A stretch of DNA of 64,000 nucleotides from Bacillus cereus (GTDB taxonomy: Bacteria > Bacillota > Bacilli > Bacillales > Bacillaceae_G). Under the pieces are notes generated by a model. It worked only from the letters and a program-made list of their open reading frames with translations, ran no database searches and was not told where the DNA came from. This document shows, piece after piece, positions 9,496 to 18,824 of this stretch (position 1 is its first letter; each line of letters starts with the position of its first letter). The stretch covers positions 30,788-94,787 of the forward strand of contig NZ_NUOT01000062.1 of assembly GCF_002584535.1 (NCBI RefSeq). The letters run 5' to 3'. The position numbers and the translations under genes were made by a program.

Positions 9496-9852
9496 TATTT
9501 TGCCTCCATTTATTCTGTTTTAATAAAGAGTACAGGTGTGGATATATGTATAGAATAAAAAAAGCCTGACCAGCTCTATTACAATTGTACGGTGCGAAGT
9601 GTAATTGTATGTCCATTTTTTTATTAATGAGGTTTATATGGTAAGTGTATATAATGGAATATATAAGAGTAAGGAATTATACTTGATTTGCGAACAATAA
9701 TCTAGGCGAATGACTGTTTTTGTAAAATAAAACGATTTTATTTCCATTCTGGAGAATCTTATCATAAAATGAAAGTACAAGAATCTATTGATTTGTCATA
9801 TGAGTGGGGAATCCCTTCATAACAATTCCAAATAGGAAGGGAGAGTTGTATT
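9496..9852. other. Divergent promoter region between terC-like gene and mecA
   Basis: About 350 AT-rich bases shared by two divergent genes. I see short palindromes such as ACAATTGT near 9590 but no clear terminator, riboswitch or small gene. Confidence 0.4.
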
Positions 9853-10530
9853 TTGGACATTGAAAGAATTAATGATCATACGATGAAATTTTTTATTACG
9901 TACATTGATATAGAAGATAGAGGGTTTAATCGTGAAGAGATCTGGTACAATCGTGAACGAAGCGAACAATTGTTTTGGGAAATGATGGATGAAGCGCACG
10001 ATTATGATGATTTCTTTATTGATGGACCACTGTGGATTCAAGTACAGGCGCTTGATAAAGGCATTGAAGTACTTGTAACAAAAGCGCAGCTTTCAAAGGA
10101 TGGACAAAAATTAGAATTACCAATAGGTCTAGATAAAATTATTGATATCCCTCTAGATGAGCGGATTGAATCACTATTTCAACAAGAATTAGAGGAAGAG
10201 ATAGAGGCGGGGACAAACTTTAACGAAGATGGAACATTAGGCTTTTTAATTAAATTTGATGATTTTGAAGATGTCATTTCTTTAAGTCATCGTCTCATAT
10301 TTGAAGATATAAAAGATGAATTGTATTCGTTTGAAGACCGCTATTATGTATATGTTGAATTCGATGAAGTGCTACACGATGAAGAAGAAATTGACCGTAT
10401 TTTAAGTATTATTTTAGAGTATGGGGAAGAATCTACATTAACGGTTCACCGTGTAAGTGAGTACGGCAAACAGGTCGTTAAAGAACATGCACTTGAGACG
10501 ATTCGCAGTCATTTTCCTTCTAAAACTTAG
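9853..10530 (+). CDS. mecA: ClpC adaptor protein MecA
   Basis: 225 residues starting at a TTG (MDIERINDHTMKFFITY), with GGAAGGGAGAG upstream. The N-terminal domain (about 1-80) recognises substrates, the acidic linker (about 110-125) varies in the family, and the C-terminal domain (FEDVISLSHRLIFEDIKDEL onwards) binds ClpC. Known role: delivers ComK and other proteins to ClpCP for unfolding and degradation. The gene is monocistronic with a terminator right after the stop. Neighbouring coiA and spx make this a competence and proteolysis-control neighbourhood, as in B. subtilis. Confidence 0.95.
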   Translation: MDIERINDHTMKFFITYIDIEDRGFNREEIWYNRERSEQLFWEMMDEAHDYDDFFIDGPLWIQVQALDKGIEVLVTKAQLSKDGQKLELPIGLDKIIDIPLDERIESLFQQELEEEIEAGTNFNEDGTLGFLIKFDDFEDVISLSHRLIFEDIKDELYSFEDRYYVYVEFDEVLHDEEEIDRILSIILEYGEESTLTVHRVSEYGKQVVKEHALETIRSHFPSKT

Positions 10531-10531
10531 G

Positions 10532-10563
10532 CCGATTTCAATATTATGAAATCGGTTTTTTAT
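10532..10563 (+). terminator. Terminator of mecA
   Basis: Stem CCGATTTCA / TGAAATCGG with a six-base loop and a T6 tail. Confidence 0.9.
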
Positions 10564-10609
10564 ATGCTGGGTATGACAATAGAAATGCTTCGTAAGTAGG
10601 GGGGAAGAA

Positions 10610-12154
10610 ATGAAAAATACGCTAAAGTTACTTGTCTTTTTTCTAGGTTTATTCGCAGCGTTTGTTTCGTTACGCATGTTTATTGATGTAGCATTTTATT
10701 CGGATGTTATAGGCATAAAAGATATTTCGTTTTTAGGAATTATAAGTATCGTATTTACTGTTTCTGCATTTTTAATTGGGTGTGTTATTTTCTTAGAAAA
10801 CAGGCATCCATCTAAAACACTGACGTGGTTAATTGTACTAGGCATTTTTCCTGTAGTTGGTTTTTTTGCCTATTTATTATTTGGACAAAATTTTCGCAGA
10901 AAACGAATGTTTCAAAAGAAGGCTCTTTTGGACGAACAAGCTTTTTTGCAGTACAAAGGGCATGATGATTATAACGAACGCATTTTGCAAAATCATAAAC
11001 ATCAAGAATTATTATTTCGTTTAGCGGATAGGCTTGGCGCCTTAAATATTTCATTTCAGACAGAAACAAAAGTGTTAACGAATGGTGATGAAACGTTTCA
11101 ATCGATTTTAGCAGGATTGCAAAGAGCGAAGCATCATATTCATATGGAATATTATATTGTACGTGATGATAAGCTCGGTACACAAATTAAAGAGATTTTA
11201 ATGCAGAAGGCGCAGGAAGGTGTTACCGTCCGTTTTTTATATGATGCGGTTGGAAGTTTCAAACTGTCAAATGCTTATATTGATGAACTAAACGATGCAG
11301 GTGTAGAAATGATTCCATTCTTTCCGGTTCGTTTTCCAATTTTAAACGATAAAATTAATTACCGAAATCACCGGAAAATCGTTGTGATTGATGGAAATGA
11401 GGGGTTTGTAGGCGGGCTAAATATTGGTGATGAATATTTAGGGAAAAATAAATATTTTGGATTTTGGCGAGATACACATTTATATTTACGAGGTGAAGCA
11501 GTTCAAAGTTTGCAACTCATATTCCTGCAAGATTGGTTTTATATGACAGGTGAAGCTGTATTAGCACCTGAATATTTACAGGCGAAAGCTGTTGATGGAG
11601 ATCATTGGGGCGGTGTACAACTTGTTGCAGGCGGGCCGGATAATAAATGGGAGACAATTAAGCATCTTTATTTTGCAATGATTGCTTCGGCAAGGAAGTC
11701 CATTTGGATTGCTACACCATATTTTATTCCAGATGATGATATTTTATCTGCATTAAAAGTAGCAGCTCTTGCTGGCATTGATGTCCGTTTATTAATGCCG
11801 AGTAAACCAGATAAACGGACTGTATTTTATGCATCGAGGTCTTATTTTCCAGAGTTATTAGATGCAGGGGTAAAGATATATGAATATGAAAAAGGTTTCC
11901 TGCACAGTAAGATTGTCATTGTTGATTCTGATTTAGCATCAATTGGTACAGCGAACATGGATATGAGAAGCTTCCATTTAAATTTTGAGGTGAATGCCTT
12001 TTTATATGATACAAATAGTATTCGAAAGCTTGTTAAAGATTTTGAAGATGATTTACAAGTATCAAGTGAAATTCATGTGGATCGCTTTCATAGACGCCGT
12101 CTTCATAGGAGGATTGTGGAATCAGCGTACCGTTTACTATCGCCTTTATTATGA
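10610..12154 (+). CDS. cls: Cardiolipin synthase
   Basis: 514 residues. Two N-terminal membrane helices (residues about 5-25 and 40-62) precede two phospholipase D domains. Each domain carries an HKD motif: HRKIVVID near residue 253 and HSKIVIVD near residue 431, the catalytic His/Lys/Asp sets. The enzyme joins two phosphatidylglycerols into cardiolipin and glycerol at the inner membrane. The ribosome site is AGGGGGGAAG. Length is normal for Bacillus Cls. Which Cls paralogue (ClsA-like or YwiE-like) cannot be decided here. Confidence 0.93.
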   Translation: MKNTLKLLVFFLGLFAAFVSLRMFIDVAFYSDVIGIKDISFLGIISIVFTVSAFLIGCVIFLENRHPSKTLTWLIVLGIFPVVGFFAYLLFGQNFRRKRMFQKKALLDEQAFLQYKGHDDYNERILQNHKHQELLFRLADRLGALNISFQTETKVLTNGDETFQSILAGLQRAKHHIHMEYYIVRDDKLGTQIKEILMQKAQEGVTVRFLYDAVGSFKLSNAYIDELNDAGVEMIPFFPVRFPILNDKINYRNHRKIVVIDGNEGFVGGLNIGDEYLGKNKYFGFWRDTHLYLRGEAVQSLQLIFLQDWFYMTGEAVLAPEYLQAKAVDGDHWGGVQLVAGGPDNKWETIKHLYFAMIASARKSIWIATPYFIPDDDILSALKVAALAGIDVRLLMPSKPDKRTVFYASRSYFPELLDAGVKIYEYEKGFLHSKIVIVDSDLASIGTANMDMRSFHLNFEVNAFLYDTNSIRKLVKDFEDDLQVSSEIHVDRFHRRRLHRRIVESAYRLLSPLL

Positions 12155-12156
12155 AG

Positions 12157-12190
12157 AAGAGGATATTCTTACAAGGATGTCCTCTTTTTG
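12157..12190 (+). terminator. Terminator of cls
   Basis: Stem AAGAGGATAT / ATGTCCTCTT (one bulge), loop TCTTACAAGG, then T5. Confidence 0.8.
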
Positions 12191-12251
12191 TTTAGAAAGG
12201 AATTTGTAATAAATTGTAGAATACAAAGCAATATAGAAAGGATGTGGTATG

Positions 12252-13493
12252 ATGTTTGTCGCAAGGAGAGAAAATGGAGGGAAGGTTCACCTTCTTGAAA
12301 GCCGAGATGAAAAGGAACTGCTTGCAATGCGAAAGAAAGAGCGCTTTTTTTGTCCGGTTTGCGGGCGGGAGGTACAACTCAAGTTAGGTAAGCAAAAGAG
12401 ATGGCATTTTGCTCATAAGAAAGTAAATCAGTGCCTCGTTTCATCTGAGCCGGAATCTGCTTATCATATGCGCGGGAAGGAACAGTTATATAAATGGCTT
12501 AGGTCACAAGGGTTTCATGTGAAAATCGAACATTACCTCCCAGGGATTCGCCAAAGACCCGATCTTTTTATTGAAATGAAAGAGAGACAGATTGCAATTG
12601 AATATCAATGTGCCTCTTTATCCACGGAACAGTTATTAAAACGAACTTCTTCCTATTGGAAAGCAGGAATACAAATCATTTGGATATTAGGTAGAAATCA
12701 AATGAAAAAGCACTCTGCTTACTGGATTTCATTATCCTCGTTTCACTTTCTCTGCATACAATCTTATCCTCAGCCTTTCCTTCTCTTTTTTTGTCCAAAT
12801 ACAAAATCATTTATGAAATGCGAACTGCTTACGCCGTTTTCTACAAATGTTTATTTTTCACACATCACTCATTTTTCGGTGCGCACCGTTACTTTTGAGG
12901 AGCTCTTTTGCCAAGCAGTCATTACGAAAGAACGATTGGAGCGGGAGTGGCAAAAGAAAAAGATTTATTTTCGAACGAATGTCCTTCCAATTTGGAATTA
13001 TAGTCATAAATCACTTTTACACCTTTTATATCAATATCATCTTTCACCTTCTTGTTTTCCATCTGAAATTGGTGTTCCTCTTCCATCTGCATTTGCGTTT
13101 CAAACACATCCTTTTATATGGCAAGCTCTTCTTTGTATAGATTTCATTGGTAAATTTAAAACTGGAGAATACTTTTCATTACATGCCGTTTTTTCCTATG
13201 TAAATAAAAGACGTAATATTCAGCGGCGTACGTTACCTTATTTTTCGCAAAATGTATGGAGGTTAGCGATTCTAGAATATATAACGTTTTTATGTAAAGC
13301 AGGAATGATTGAAATGGTGAATGTGCATAAGTACCGAAAAATCAGGCAATTTATGATACTGAAAACGGAAGAGGAGATACAAGAATATGATGCGATTTGT
13401 TTGTCGCATGCATTATCGTTATTCGAAACAAAGTACAACATGAGAGAAGGAAAAGCGGATATAATAAGAGAGTACATGGAAGGAATTACATAA
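12252..13493 (+). CDS. coiA: Competence protein CoiA-like nuclease
   Basis: About 413 residues. The N-terminal zinc-finger-like part (FFCPVCGREVQL and RWHFAHKK, around residues 35-60) is followed by a restriction-type nuclease core. Key acidic residues lie in RQRPDLFIEM and IAIEYQCASL, matching the D-x-E and E-x-Q pattern of the CoiA family. CoiA acts in natural transformation, promoting recombination of incoming DNA. Two adjacent ATGs occur (12249, 12252); AAAGGATG fits the second slightly better. The His/Phe/Cys-rich C-terminal half is divergent, as usual for this family. It stands alone between cls and pepF. Confidence 0.85.
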   Translation: MFVARRENGGKVHLLESRDEKELLAMRKKERFFCPVCGREVQLKLGKQKRWHFAHKKVNQCLVSSEPESAYHMRGKEQLYKWLRSQGFHVKIEHYLPGIRQRPDLFIEMKERQIAIEYQCASLSTEQLLKRTSSYWKAGIQIIWILGRNQMKKHSAYWISLSSFHFLCIQSYPQPFLLFFCPNTKSFMKCELLTPFSTNVYFSHITHFSVRTVTFEELFCQAVITKERLEREWQKKKIYFRTNVLPIWNYSHKSLLHLLYQYHLSPSCFPSEIGVPLPSAFAFQTHPFIWQALLCIDFIGKFKTGEYFSLHAVFSYVNKRRNIQRRTLPYFSQNVWRLAILEYITFLCKAGMIEMVNVHKYRKIRQFMILKTEEEIQEYDAICLSHALSLFETKYNMREGKADIIREYMEGIT

Positions 13494-13540
13494 CAAGAAT
13501 CGAATTGTACTAAATAGAGATTCGAAGGAGGGTTTATAAT

Positions 13541-15367
13541 ATGGCTGATCAAAAAACAGCAAAAGCATTGCCGGACCGTAGTGAGATTGAGGAAATGAAC
13601 ACATGGCGCTTGGAAGATATTTTCCAAACGGATGAAGAATGGGAAAAAGAATTTCAAGCAGTGAAAGAGTTATTGCCGAAGTTAGCTGAATTTAAAGGGA
13701 AACTAGGTGATTCTGCTGATTCATTATTAGCGGCTTTACAGTATGAAGATGAAGTTTCGATGAGATTAGAAAAATTATATACATATGCTCATATGCGTTA
13801 CGATCAAGATACAACAAATTCTGTTTATCAAGCGTTAAATGATCGTGCAAGCAACTTATATTCTCAAGCTGCCAGCAGCACGGCGTATATCGTTCCTGAA
13901 ATTTTAACAATTGCAGAAGAAAAGTTACAATCCTTCTTACAAGAAAACAAAGAATTAAGTGTATATGAACATGCTTTAGAAGAAATTACACGTCAGCGTC
14001 CACACGTACTATCAGAAGCTGAAGAAGCATTGTTAGCTGAAGCATCTGAAGTCCTGAGTGCATCAAGTAATACATTTGGTATGCTGAATAATGCGGACTT
14101 GAAATTCCCATCTATTAAAGATGAGAATGGTGAAGAAGTAGAAGTAACACATGGTCGTTATACTCAATTTTTAGAAAGTGATGATCCTCGTGTTCGTCAT
14201 GATGCATTCCATGCAGTGTATGAAACGTATGGGAAATATAAAAATACATTTGCAAGTACACTTAGCGGTGCGGTGAAACGCAATAATTTTAATGCGCGCG
14301 TTCGTAAATATGATTCGGCACGCCAAGCAGCGTTAAGCAATAATAACATTCCTGAAACAGTATATGACCAGCTTGTTAAGACGGTAAATGACAACTTACA
14401 TTTATTGCACCGATATATTGACATTCGTAAACGTGCATTAGGTCTTGATGAATTGCATATGTACGATTTATATACACCGCTTGTACCAGAAGTGAAAATG
14501 AATGTGAAATATGAAGAAGCACAAGACATTCTACTCAAGTCATTAAACGTCCTTGGGGATGAGTATGTTGAAATTTTGAAAGAAGCATATGAAAACCGCT
14601 GGGTAGACGTATATGAAAACAAAGGAAAACGAAGCGGTGCATATTCATCTGGTGCATATGGAACAAATCCGTATATTTTAATGAACTGGCACGATAATGT
14701 AAACAATTTATTTACACTTGCACATGAGTTTGGTCATTCTGTGCATAGCTACTATACAAGAAAAGTACAACCACATGTTTATGGTGACTATTCAATCTTC
14801 GTTGCAGAAGTTGCATCAACTTGTAACGAAGCACTTTTAAATGATTATTTACTAAAAACGACAGAAGATAAGAAAGAGCGTTTATATTTACTAAATTATT
14901 ATTTAGAGGGATTCCGTGGAACTGTATTCCGTCAAACGATGTTTGCTGAATTCGAGCATATCATTCATAAAAAAGTGCAAGAAGGTCATGCAGTAACGCC
15001 AGATATGTTAACGGAAATTTACTATGATTTAAATAAAAAATACTTTGGCGATGCTTTAGTCATCGATAAAGAAATTGGTATAGAGTGGTCTCGTATTCCG
15101 CACTTCTATTACAACTATTATGTATATCAATATGCAACAGGATTTAGTGCGGCAACAGCTTTATCAAAACAAATTTTAGAAGAAGGGCAACCAGCTGTAG
15201 AGCGTTATATTAACGAATTCTTAAAAGCTGGAAGCTCTGATTATCCAATTGAAGTACTGAAAAAAGCAGGAGTAGACATGGCATCTCCAGAGCCTGTTAA
15301 AGAAGCACTTCAAGTATTTGAGGAAAAGTTAAATGAATTAGAAGCATTATTATTTGAAGGGAAATAA
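13541..15367 (+). CDS. pepF: Oligoendopeptidase F
   Basis: 608 residues, M3B metallopeptidase. The zinc site HEFGHSVH (HExxH, about residue 394) and the downstream glutamate in IFVAEVAST are intact. The N-terminal part is the M3 family alpha-helical domain. A cytoplasmic enzyme that degrades peptides of about 7-17 residues; in B. subtilis the homologue next to mecA and coiA affects sporulation and competence peptide signalling. GGAGGGTTTATAAT precedes the ATG. A strong terminator follows. Confidence 0.95.
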   Translation: MADQKTAKALPDRSEIEEMNTWRLEDIFQTDEEWEKEFQAVKELLPKLAEFKGKLGDSADSLLAALQYEDEVSMRLEKLYTYAHMRYDQDTTNSVYQALNDRASNLYSQAASSTAYIVPEILTIAEEKLQSFLQENKELSVYEHALEEITRQRPHVLSEAEEALLAEASEVLSASSNTFGMLNNADLKFPSIKDENGEEVEVTHGRYTQFLESDDPRVRHDAFHAVYETYGKYKNTFASTLSGAVKRNNFNARVRKYDSARQAALSNNNIPETVYDQLVKTVNDNLHLLHRYIDIRKRALGLDELHMYDLYTPLVPEVKMNVKYEEAQDILLKSLNVLGDEYVEILKEAYENRWVDVYENKGKRSGAYSSGAYGTNPYILMNWHDNVNNLFTLAHEFGHSVHSYYTRKVQPHVYGDYSIFVAEVASTCNEALLNDYLLKTTEDKKERLYLLNYYLEGFRGTVFRQTMFAEFEHIIHKKVQEGHAVTPDMLTEIYYDLNKKYFGDALVIDKEIGIEWSRIPHFYYNYYVYQYATGFSAATALSKQILEEGQPAVERYINEFLKAGSSDYPIEVLKKAGVDMASPEPVKEALQVFEEKLNELEALLFEGK

Positions 15368-15375
15368 TAATGAAA

Positions 15376-15415
15376 GAAGAAGGGCGAGAGGGAAATTCTC
15401 GCCTTCTTTCTTTTT
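15376..15415 (+). terminator. Terminator of pepF
   Basis: Stem GAAGGGCGAGA / TCTCGCCTTC followed by TTTCTTTTT. Confidence 0.88.
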
Positions 15416-15453
15416 AGCCTTGTTACATAATATTGTTGATTTCAGTAAAAAGT

Positions 15454-15487
15454 AAGGGAACTCCTATTGATGGAGTTCCCTTGTTTT
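15454..15487. terminator. Second hairpin downstream of pepF
   Basis: Perfect 11-base stem AAGGGAACTCC / GGAGTTCCCTT with a seven-base loop and a weak T stretch. It may serve the minus-strand gene remnant at 15570-15857 or back up the pepF terminator. Confidence 0.6.
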
Positions 15488-15569
15488 GTTAAGCCCTCGA
15501 TTATTAAATAGAAAAATCGGTCCAAGTATGTTAAACGATCGTGTTGATTATTTATCAATTTCATCTTAA

Positions 15570-15857
15570 CTACGTTTTTTGAAAGAGTTTCAGTTGTTTC
15601 ATGTAGTCAACAGCTTTTGTTTTATTCTTTTGTTTAGAAACATATTCTGCCTCGTTTTTATCTCTATAATAGTGATTAAATGTATCTTCACAAAGAGTAC
15701 CGTCTGAAATGGCTTTTTTAACGGCACAGTGTGGCTCGCTTGTATGTGTGCAATCAGAAAATTTACATCCTCTGGATAAACCTGCTATATCTTCAAATCC
15801 AAAATCTAAGTTTTCTTTCGGGTCTATCATTTCAAATCCCATTCTACTAAAATTCAA
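15570..15857 (-). pseudogene. C-terminal fragment of an RsgA-type ribosome GTPase
   Basis: The 95 codons encode the zinc-binding and C-terminal part of RsgA (YloQ/YjeQ family): SRGCKFSDCTHTSEPHCAV has the C-x5-C-x-H-x5-C spacing of that family, followed by NHYYRDKNEAEYVSKQKNKT. Everything before it, including the GTPase domain with its P-loop, is missing; the first residues (NFSRMGFEMIDPKENLD) correspond to the end of the G domain. No ribosome site of note. It is best read as a dead remnant of a second rsgA-like gene. Confidence 0.8.
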
Positions 15858-15944
15858 TCCCTCACCTACTTTTAATAATATCTAACAATTGAAATCTTAT
15901 CTTGCTAGTTCTCTAAAAGAATTTAATTTTGTAAATTCTGATAA

Positions 15945-16115
15945 TTAAAGTGTATCATACGTCATTTCCGTTGAGAACAGATAGTTTTCAAGCATCATTT
16001 TACTAACTGTTGTATCGTCATTTCGAGCTCTGATTTGTTCAAAGAACTCTTTCAGGACGTATTGATTTGCTATGCTTAACTTTCTAATTTCTTAGGTGAT
16101 GTCCTTCAGTGTCAT
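15945..16115 (-). pseudogene. Possible short degraded gene with an internal stop
   Basis: From the ATG at 16115 the frame gives MTLKDIT, an in-frame TAA (16092-16094), then a protein-like stretch (EIRKLSIANQYVLKEFFEQI and NDDTTVSKMMLENYLF) to a stop at 15945. The composition is helical and charged like a real protein, but there is no start after the stop codon. I do not know the family. It sits in the same remnant-rich stretch as the RsgA fragment. Confidence 0.35.
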
Positions 16116-16205
16116 GCGAAACAAACCGCTCTCGTACTTTTTGTATGAAGAACAATCGTCTGTTACTTTCGAATATCAACAGAGAAATTTAACATAGCGT
16201 TCTTT

Positions 16206-16379
16206 TTAAAAACCTTTAAAACGCTTTCTATGATTGAAATAAGAGAGGCTAACGAAGATGATTGCAAACAAAAGCGGCAAGGCAATAATCTTTGGGAATG
16301 CTTGTAATAGTGAAAGGATGTACAGGAAAAAAGAAATACAAGTACAAAAAAGAAGAAAGAAGATATGTGTTTTTTTCAT
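16206..16379 (-). CDS. Small membrane protein, 57 residues, unknown function
   Basis: Starts at an ATG (MKKTHIFFLLF) with a textbook AGGAGGG ribosome site seven bases upstream, and ends at TAA in 16206-16208. Two hydrophobic segments (about residues 5-26 and 31-47) separated by AFPK suggest a helical hairpin, with a basic C-terminus (NHRKRFKGF). I do not recognise it. The ribosome site, hydrophobic pattern and basic end make it a probable gene although it is short. Confidence 0.65.
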   Translation of the reverse strand: MKKTHIFFLLFCTCISFFLYILSLLQAFPKIIALPLLFAIIFVSLSYFNHRKRFKGF

Positions 16380-16593
16380 CAAATCCCTCCTAAAAAGTTT
16401 CTTTTTATAGCTTATTCAGTAATGAAAACGTTTAGAATGTGACAGAAGTGTGAAATTCGACAAAAAGGGTTGTCATCTGACGTCGAATCTTGTAATATAA
16501 TAGATGTGAACGAATTCACATACAAACATATACCCCTTTGTTTGAACGTGAAAATTTCTCCCATCCCCTTTAATATTTTTATAAGCCGTAAAG

Positions 16594-16627
16594 AAAAAGA
16601 CCTGGTGTTTACACCAGGTCTTTTTCT
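16594..16627 (-). terminator. Terminator overlapping the spxH stop codon
   Basis: Perfect 15-base inverted repeat AAAAAGACCTGGTGT / ACACCAGGTCTTTTT with the spxH TAA in the loop. It runs into A/T tracts on both sides, so it can act in either direction. Confidence 0.85.
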
Positions 16628-17502
16628 TTTGCAATCCATTTCCAATAACGCTCACATTTTACTTCAACCATTCGTACTTTTCTTTTTAATGACAATTTTT
16701 TGAGCTCGCGTTCTATTTCTTGCTCCGAGCAGTCATAGATAAATGCAATTTCTTTAGATGACATAAATTGAGCCATCTCTAGCAATGTCTCTAGTGGTGG
16801 TAACGGAGCAGGCTCGATATCAAATTTTACAAGTTCTTTTAAGAGTTGTACGTATACATTATATGAATAAATGCCCGCAATCTTAATGCCTTCCTCATCT
16901 GAATTTGCATGGAAGAATACAAGAGAAGGGATTTCGGTGATGTGCATTTCATTTGTGAACTTTAGATCACATTGGAATGCTTTTTTTGCACTAATTGAAT
17001 GCAAATCTTTTTTAAATTCTTCTACATCAATACCGCTTTGCTCTGCGCAAGCAAGTAGTAATTCTAAATCTGGTTTTGATACATTTTCAAGAAAAATGTA
17101 TTCTTGGAGTTTCCGCAAAAATTTCGAACCTGCTTTTCGGCCTTGTAACTCAGCTGCTTTAATTGCAATAGAAACTAAATACGGTGTAGATGAGGCATCT
17201 TGCATATGCACTTTTCCATCACATGAAAAGCCTTGCAAACTTGTTGTTTTTTCCCACACAAATCGAATATTAGCAGGTTTATTCCATTTGTGTGGGGAGG
17301 CGATTGCCCCTTCCACTTTGCCGGTTAATATGTGCCGAATCGAAAAATATGTTCCGTATTCGAGCCATAACTTAATAATAACTGGTTCAATGTCCCAGCA
17401 ATCTTTGCAGAGCGGATCAATAAACAAATAGGCTTCTACAGATTTATGTTCGCACTTGGAAAGAGAAGGAATGCGTATATGCTTTGCTTCCTGTTTATCC
17501 AT
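16609..17502 (-). CDS. spxH: ClpXP adaptor SpxH (DsbA-like, YjbH)
   Basis: 297 residues, thioredoxin/DsbA-like fold. The C32-x-x-C35 motif ([14 protein letters not shown]) lies at the expected place and a long helical insertion follows. YjbH/SpxH binds Spx and presents it to ClpXP, keeping Spx low until disulfide stress; this matches the spx gene at 8227 in the same window. It overlaps the stop of the truncated haemoglobin gene by one base (TAATG), so both are co-transcribed as in B. subtilis yjbIH. Confidence 0.93.
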   Translation of the reverse strand: MDKQEAKHIRIPSLSKCEHKSVEAYLFIDPLCKDCWDIEPVIIKLWLEYGTYFSIRHILTGKVEGAIASPHKWNKPANIRFVWEKTTSLQGFSCDGKVHMQDASSTPYLVSIAIKAAELQGRKAGSKFLRKLQEYIFLENVSKPDLELLLACAEQSGIDVEEFKKDLHSISAKKAFQCDLKFTNEMHITEIPSLVFFHANSDEEGIKIAGIYSYNVYVQLLKELVKFDIEPAPLPPLETLLEMAQFMSSKEIAFIYDCSEQEIERELKKLSLKRKVRMVEVKCERYWKWIAKEKDLV

Positions 17503-17900
17503 TACGCTTCACCTGTTTCGTTTGGAGTGTTGACCATATGCTGCGCAGTTAATGTTAAACGTTCAAAAACAAATTCTCGAATCTGCCCGTGTACTCCCGT
17601 ATCTTCCATCGCTTGTTCCATACATGCTAACCAGGCTTTTGCTCGCTTTGGTGTAATCTCAAAAGGGAGATGGCGTGCTCTTAGCATAGGGTGACCATGT
17701 TCCTCTGTATACAAATTCGGTCCACCTAAATATTGCGTTAGAAATTGCTTCTGTTTCCTGGCTGTTTCTGTCAAATCGTCTGGGAAGATCGGAGATAAGT
17801 CAGGGTGTTTACTGACATAGGAATAAAACGTATCGACTAATGTTGCAATGGCTTGTTCACCGCCAATTGCTTCAAATGGTGTCATCGGTTGCTTGTTCAT
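17502..17900 (-). CDS. yjbI: Truncated haemoglobin (YjbI)
   Basis: 132 residues from the ATG at 17900, with AAGGAG upstream; a longer frame exists but lacks a ribosome site. Group II truncated globin features: the [20 protein letters not shown] start, the FLTQYLGGP segment and the MLRARHLPF stretch containing the proximal haem histidine. B. subtilis trHbO homologue is co-transcribed with spxH and protects it or Spx control from oxidative effects. First gene of the two-gene unit. Confidence 0.93.
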   Translation of the reverse strand: MNKQPMTPFEAIGGEQAIATLVDTFYSYVSKHPDLSPIFPDDLTETARKQKQFLTQYLGGPNLYTEEHGHPMLRARHLPFEITPKRAKAWLACMEQAMEDTGVHGQIREFVFERLTLTAQHMVNTPNETGEA

Positions 17901-18000
17901 CCTGTATAAACTCCTTTTTCCATCAAATGTATATCTATTGTAGCAATGGATTGTCACGAAGAGCAACTAAACAGCTTTCGTACAATCTCTTGCTTAAAAT

Positions 18001-18103
18001 AAAGTGAAACTTTAATCAGTTAGGGTCTTACTGACCGTAAGAGCCCGATTGGTGAGGGCTAACCATCAGTGAGAAAAACGTTCGCTCATGGAAGTTTCAC
18101 TTT
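18001..18103. repeat. Structured intergenic repeat with perfect terminal inverted repeats
   Basis: Begins AAAGTGAAACTT and ends with the exact inverse AAGTTTCACTTT. Inside are GTCTTACTGACCGTAAGAG and GGTGAGGGCTAACC, which can form further hairpins. The unit resembles a repeat that recurs between genes in the B. cereus group (recollection, not checked). Its right end includes two bases of the TAA stop of the yjbK-like gene. Confidence 0.65.
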
Positions 18104-18680
18104 AGCGTGCTTCGTTTTGTTTTGCAAGAAAAAAGCGTTGCACTTTATTTTTTGTATGACGAACAGGTATATGATATTTGTTTAACAAATTGAGGAAAGC
18201 CGCTTTGCCCGCTGCTTCATTTTGTACTTCATACTCAAGTTCATAATCATCGTGATTGTAATAGAAACTATGATCAAATACAAGTGTGCCGCCTTCGAAT
18301 GTAGTTTCTGCTCGCTTTGTTGTTAAGCTTCCCATATAAGCTAAAGTAGAAACAGGGATTTGAAGTTTATGTAATTGATCTAGCACAGGGCCCGTAATGA
18401 GCTGATTTGTTTCCATCATTTGCATTGCTTCCTGCTTTGTTACAGATTGATGAGTTTCTAGTAATCCAACTTTAGCGGGTTGTTTTAAAGTGAGTGTATA
18501 CGCTCCACCTTTATAGCGAATACGAAGAGCAGAGCCCGCTGTTTTTAAAGAGAACTGAGGTGTTTCAAAATAATGATTCACTTGCTCTGCAAGTGATTGA
18601 ATGGAAAAGGCGTTACATAATACTTGAAATTCTTCTTCTGTGACCATATTTTTAAATTCAATTTCAATTTCTTGTGTCAT
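18102..18680 (-). CDS. yjbK: CYTH domain phosphatase (YjbK type)
   Basis: 192 residues. The CYTH signature ExExK is at the N-terminus (EIEIEFKNM), followed by Arg/Lys-bearing strands of a closed beta barrel (LRIRYKGGAYTLTLKQPAKV). CYTH enzymes bind triphosphates with metal and hydrolyse inorganic triphosphate or ThTP; the B. subtilis YjbK substrate is not firmly known. AAGGAG precedes the ATG by eight bases. The gene is divergent from the yjbL-sasB-nadK run, the same arrangement as in B. subtilis. Confidence 0.88.
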   Translation of the reverse strand: MTQEIEIEFKNMVTEEEFQVLCNAFSIQSLAEQVNHYFETPQFSLKTAGSALRIRYKGGAYTLTLKQPAKVGLLETHQSVTKQEAMQMMETNQLITGPVLDQLHKLQIPVSTLAYMGSLTTKRAETTFEGGTLVFDHSFYYNHDDYELEYEVQNEAAGKAAFLNLLNKYHIPVRHTKNKVQRFFLAKQNEAR

Positions 18681-18824
18681 GGTTTAGGCTCCTTCTTAAA
18701 AATAATTCTTTAGACATTATCGCTTTTTCACAAATTTGGTTCAATGTTTTATTTGTTTGCGTCTATGTTATGATACAATAATAGTGTGAAGTAAGACAGG
18801 AAGTTGATATGGAGGAGTTAGAGC

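Noticed and set aside
9496-9852. Possible manganese (yybP-ykoY) riboswitch upstream of the TerC gene
   Set aside because: The conserved core sequences of that riboswitch were not found in this interval.
15570-15857. Taken at first as a small stand-alone zinc protein
   Set aside because: The Cys/His spacing and flanking residues match the C-terminal part of RsgA, so it is a truncated gene.
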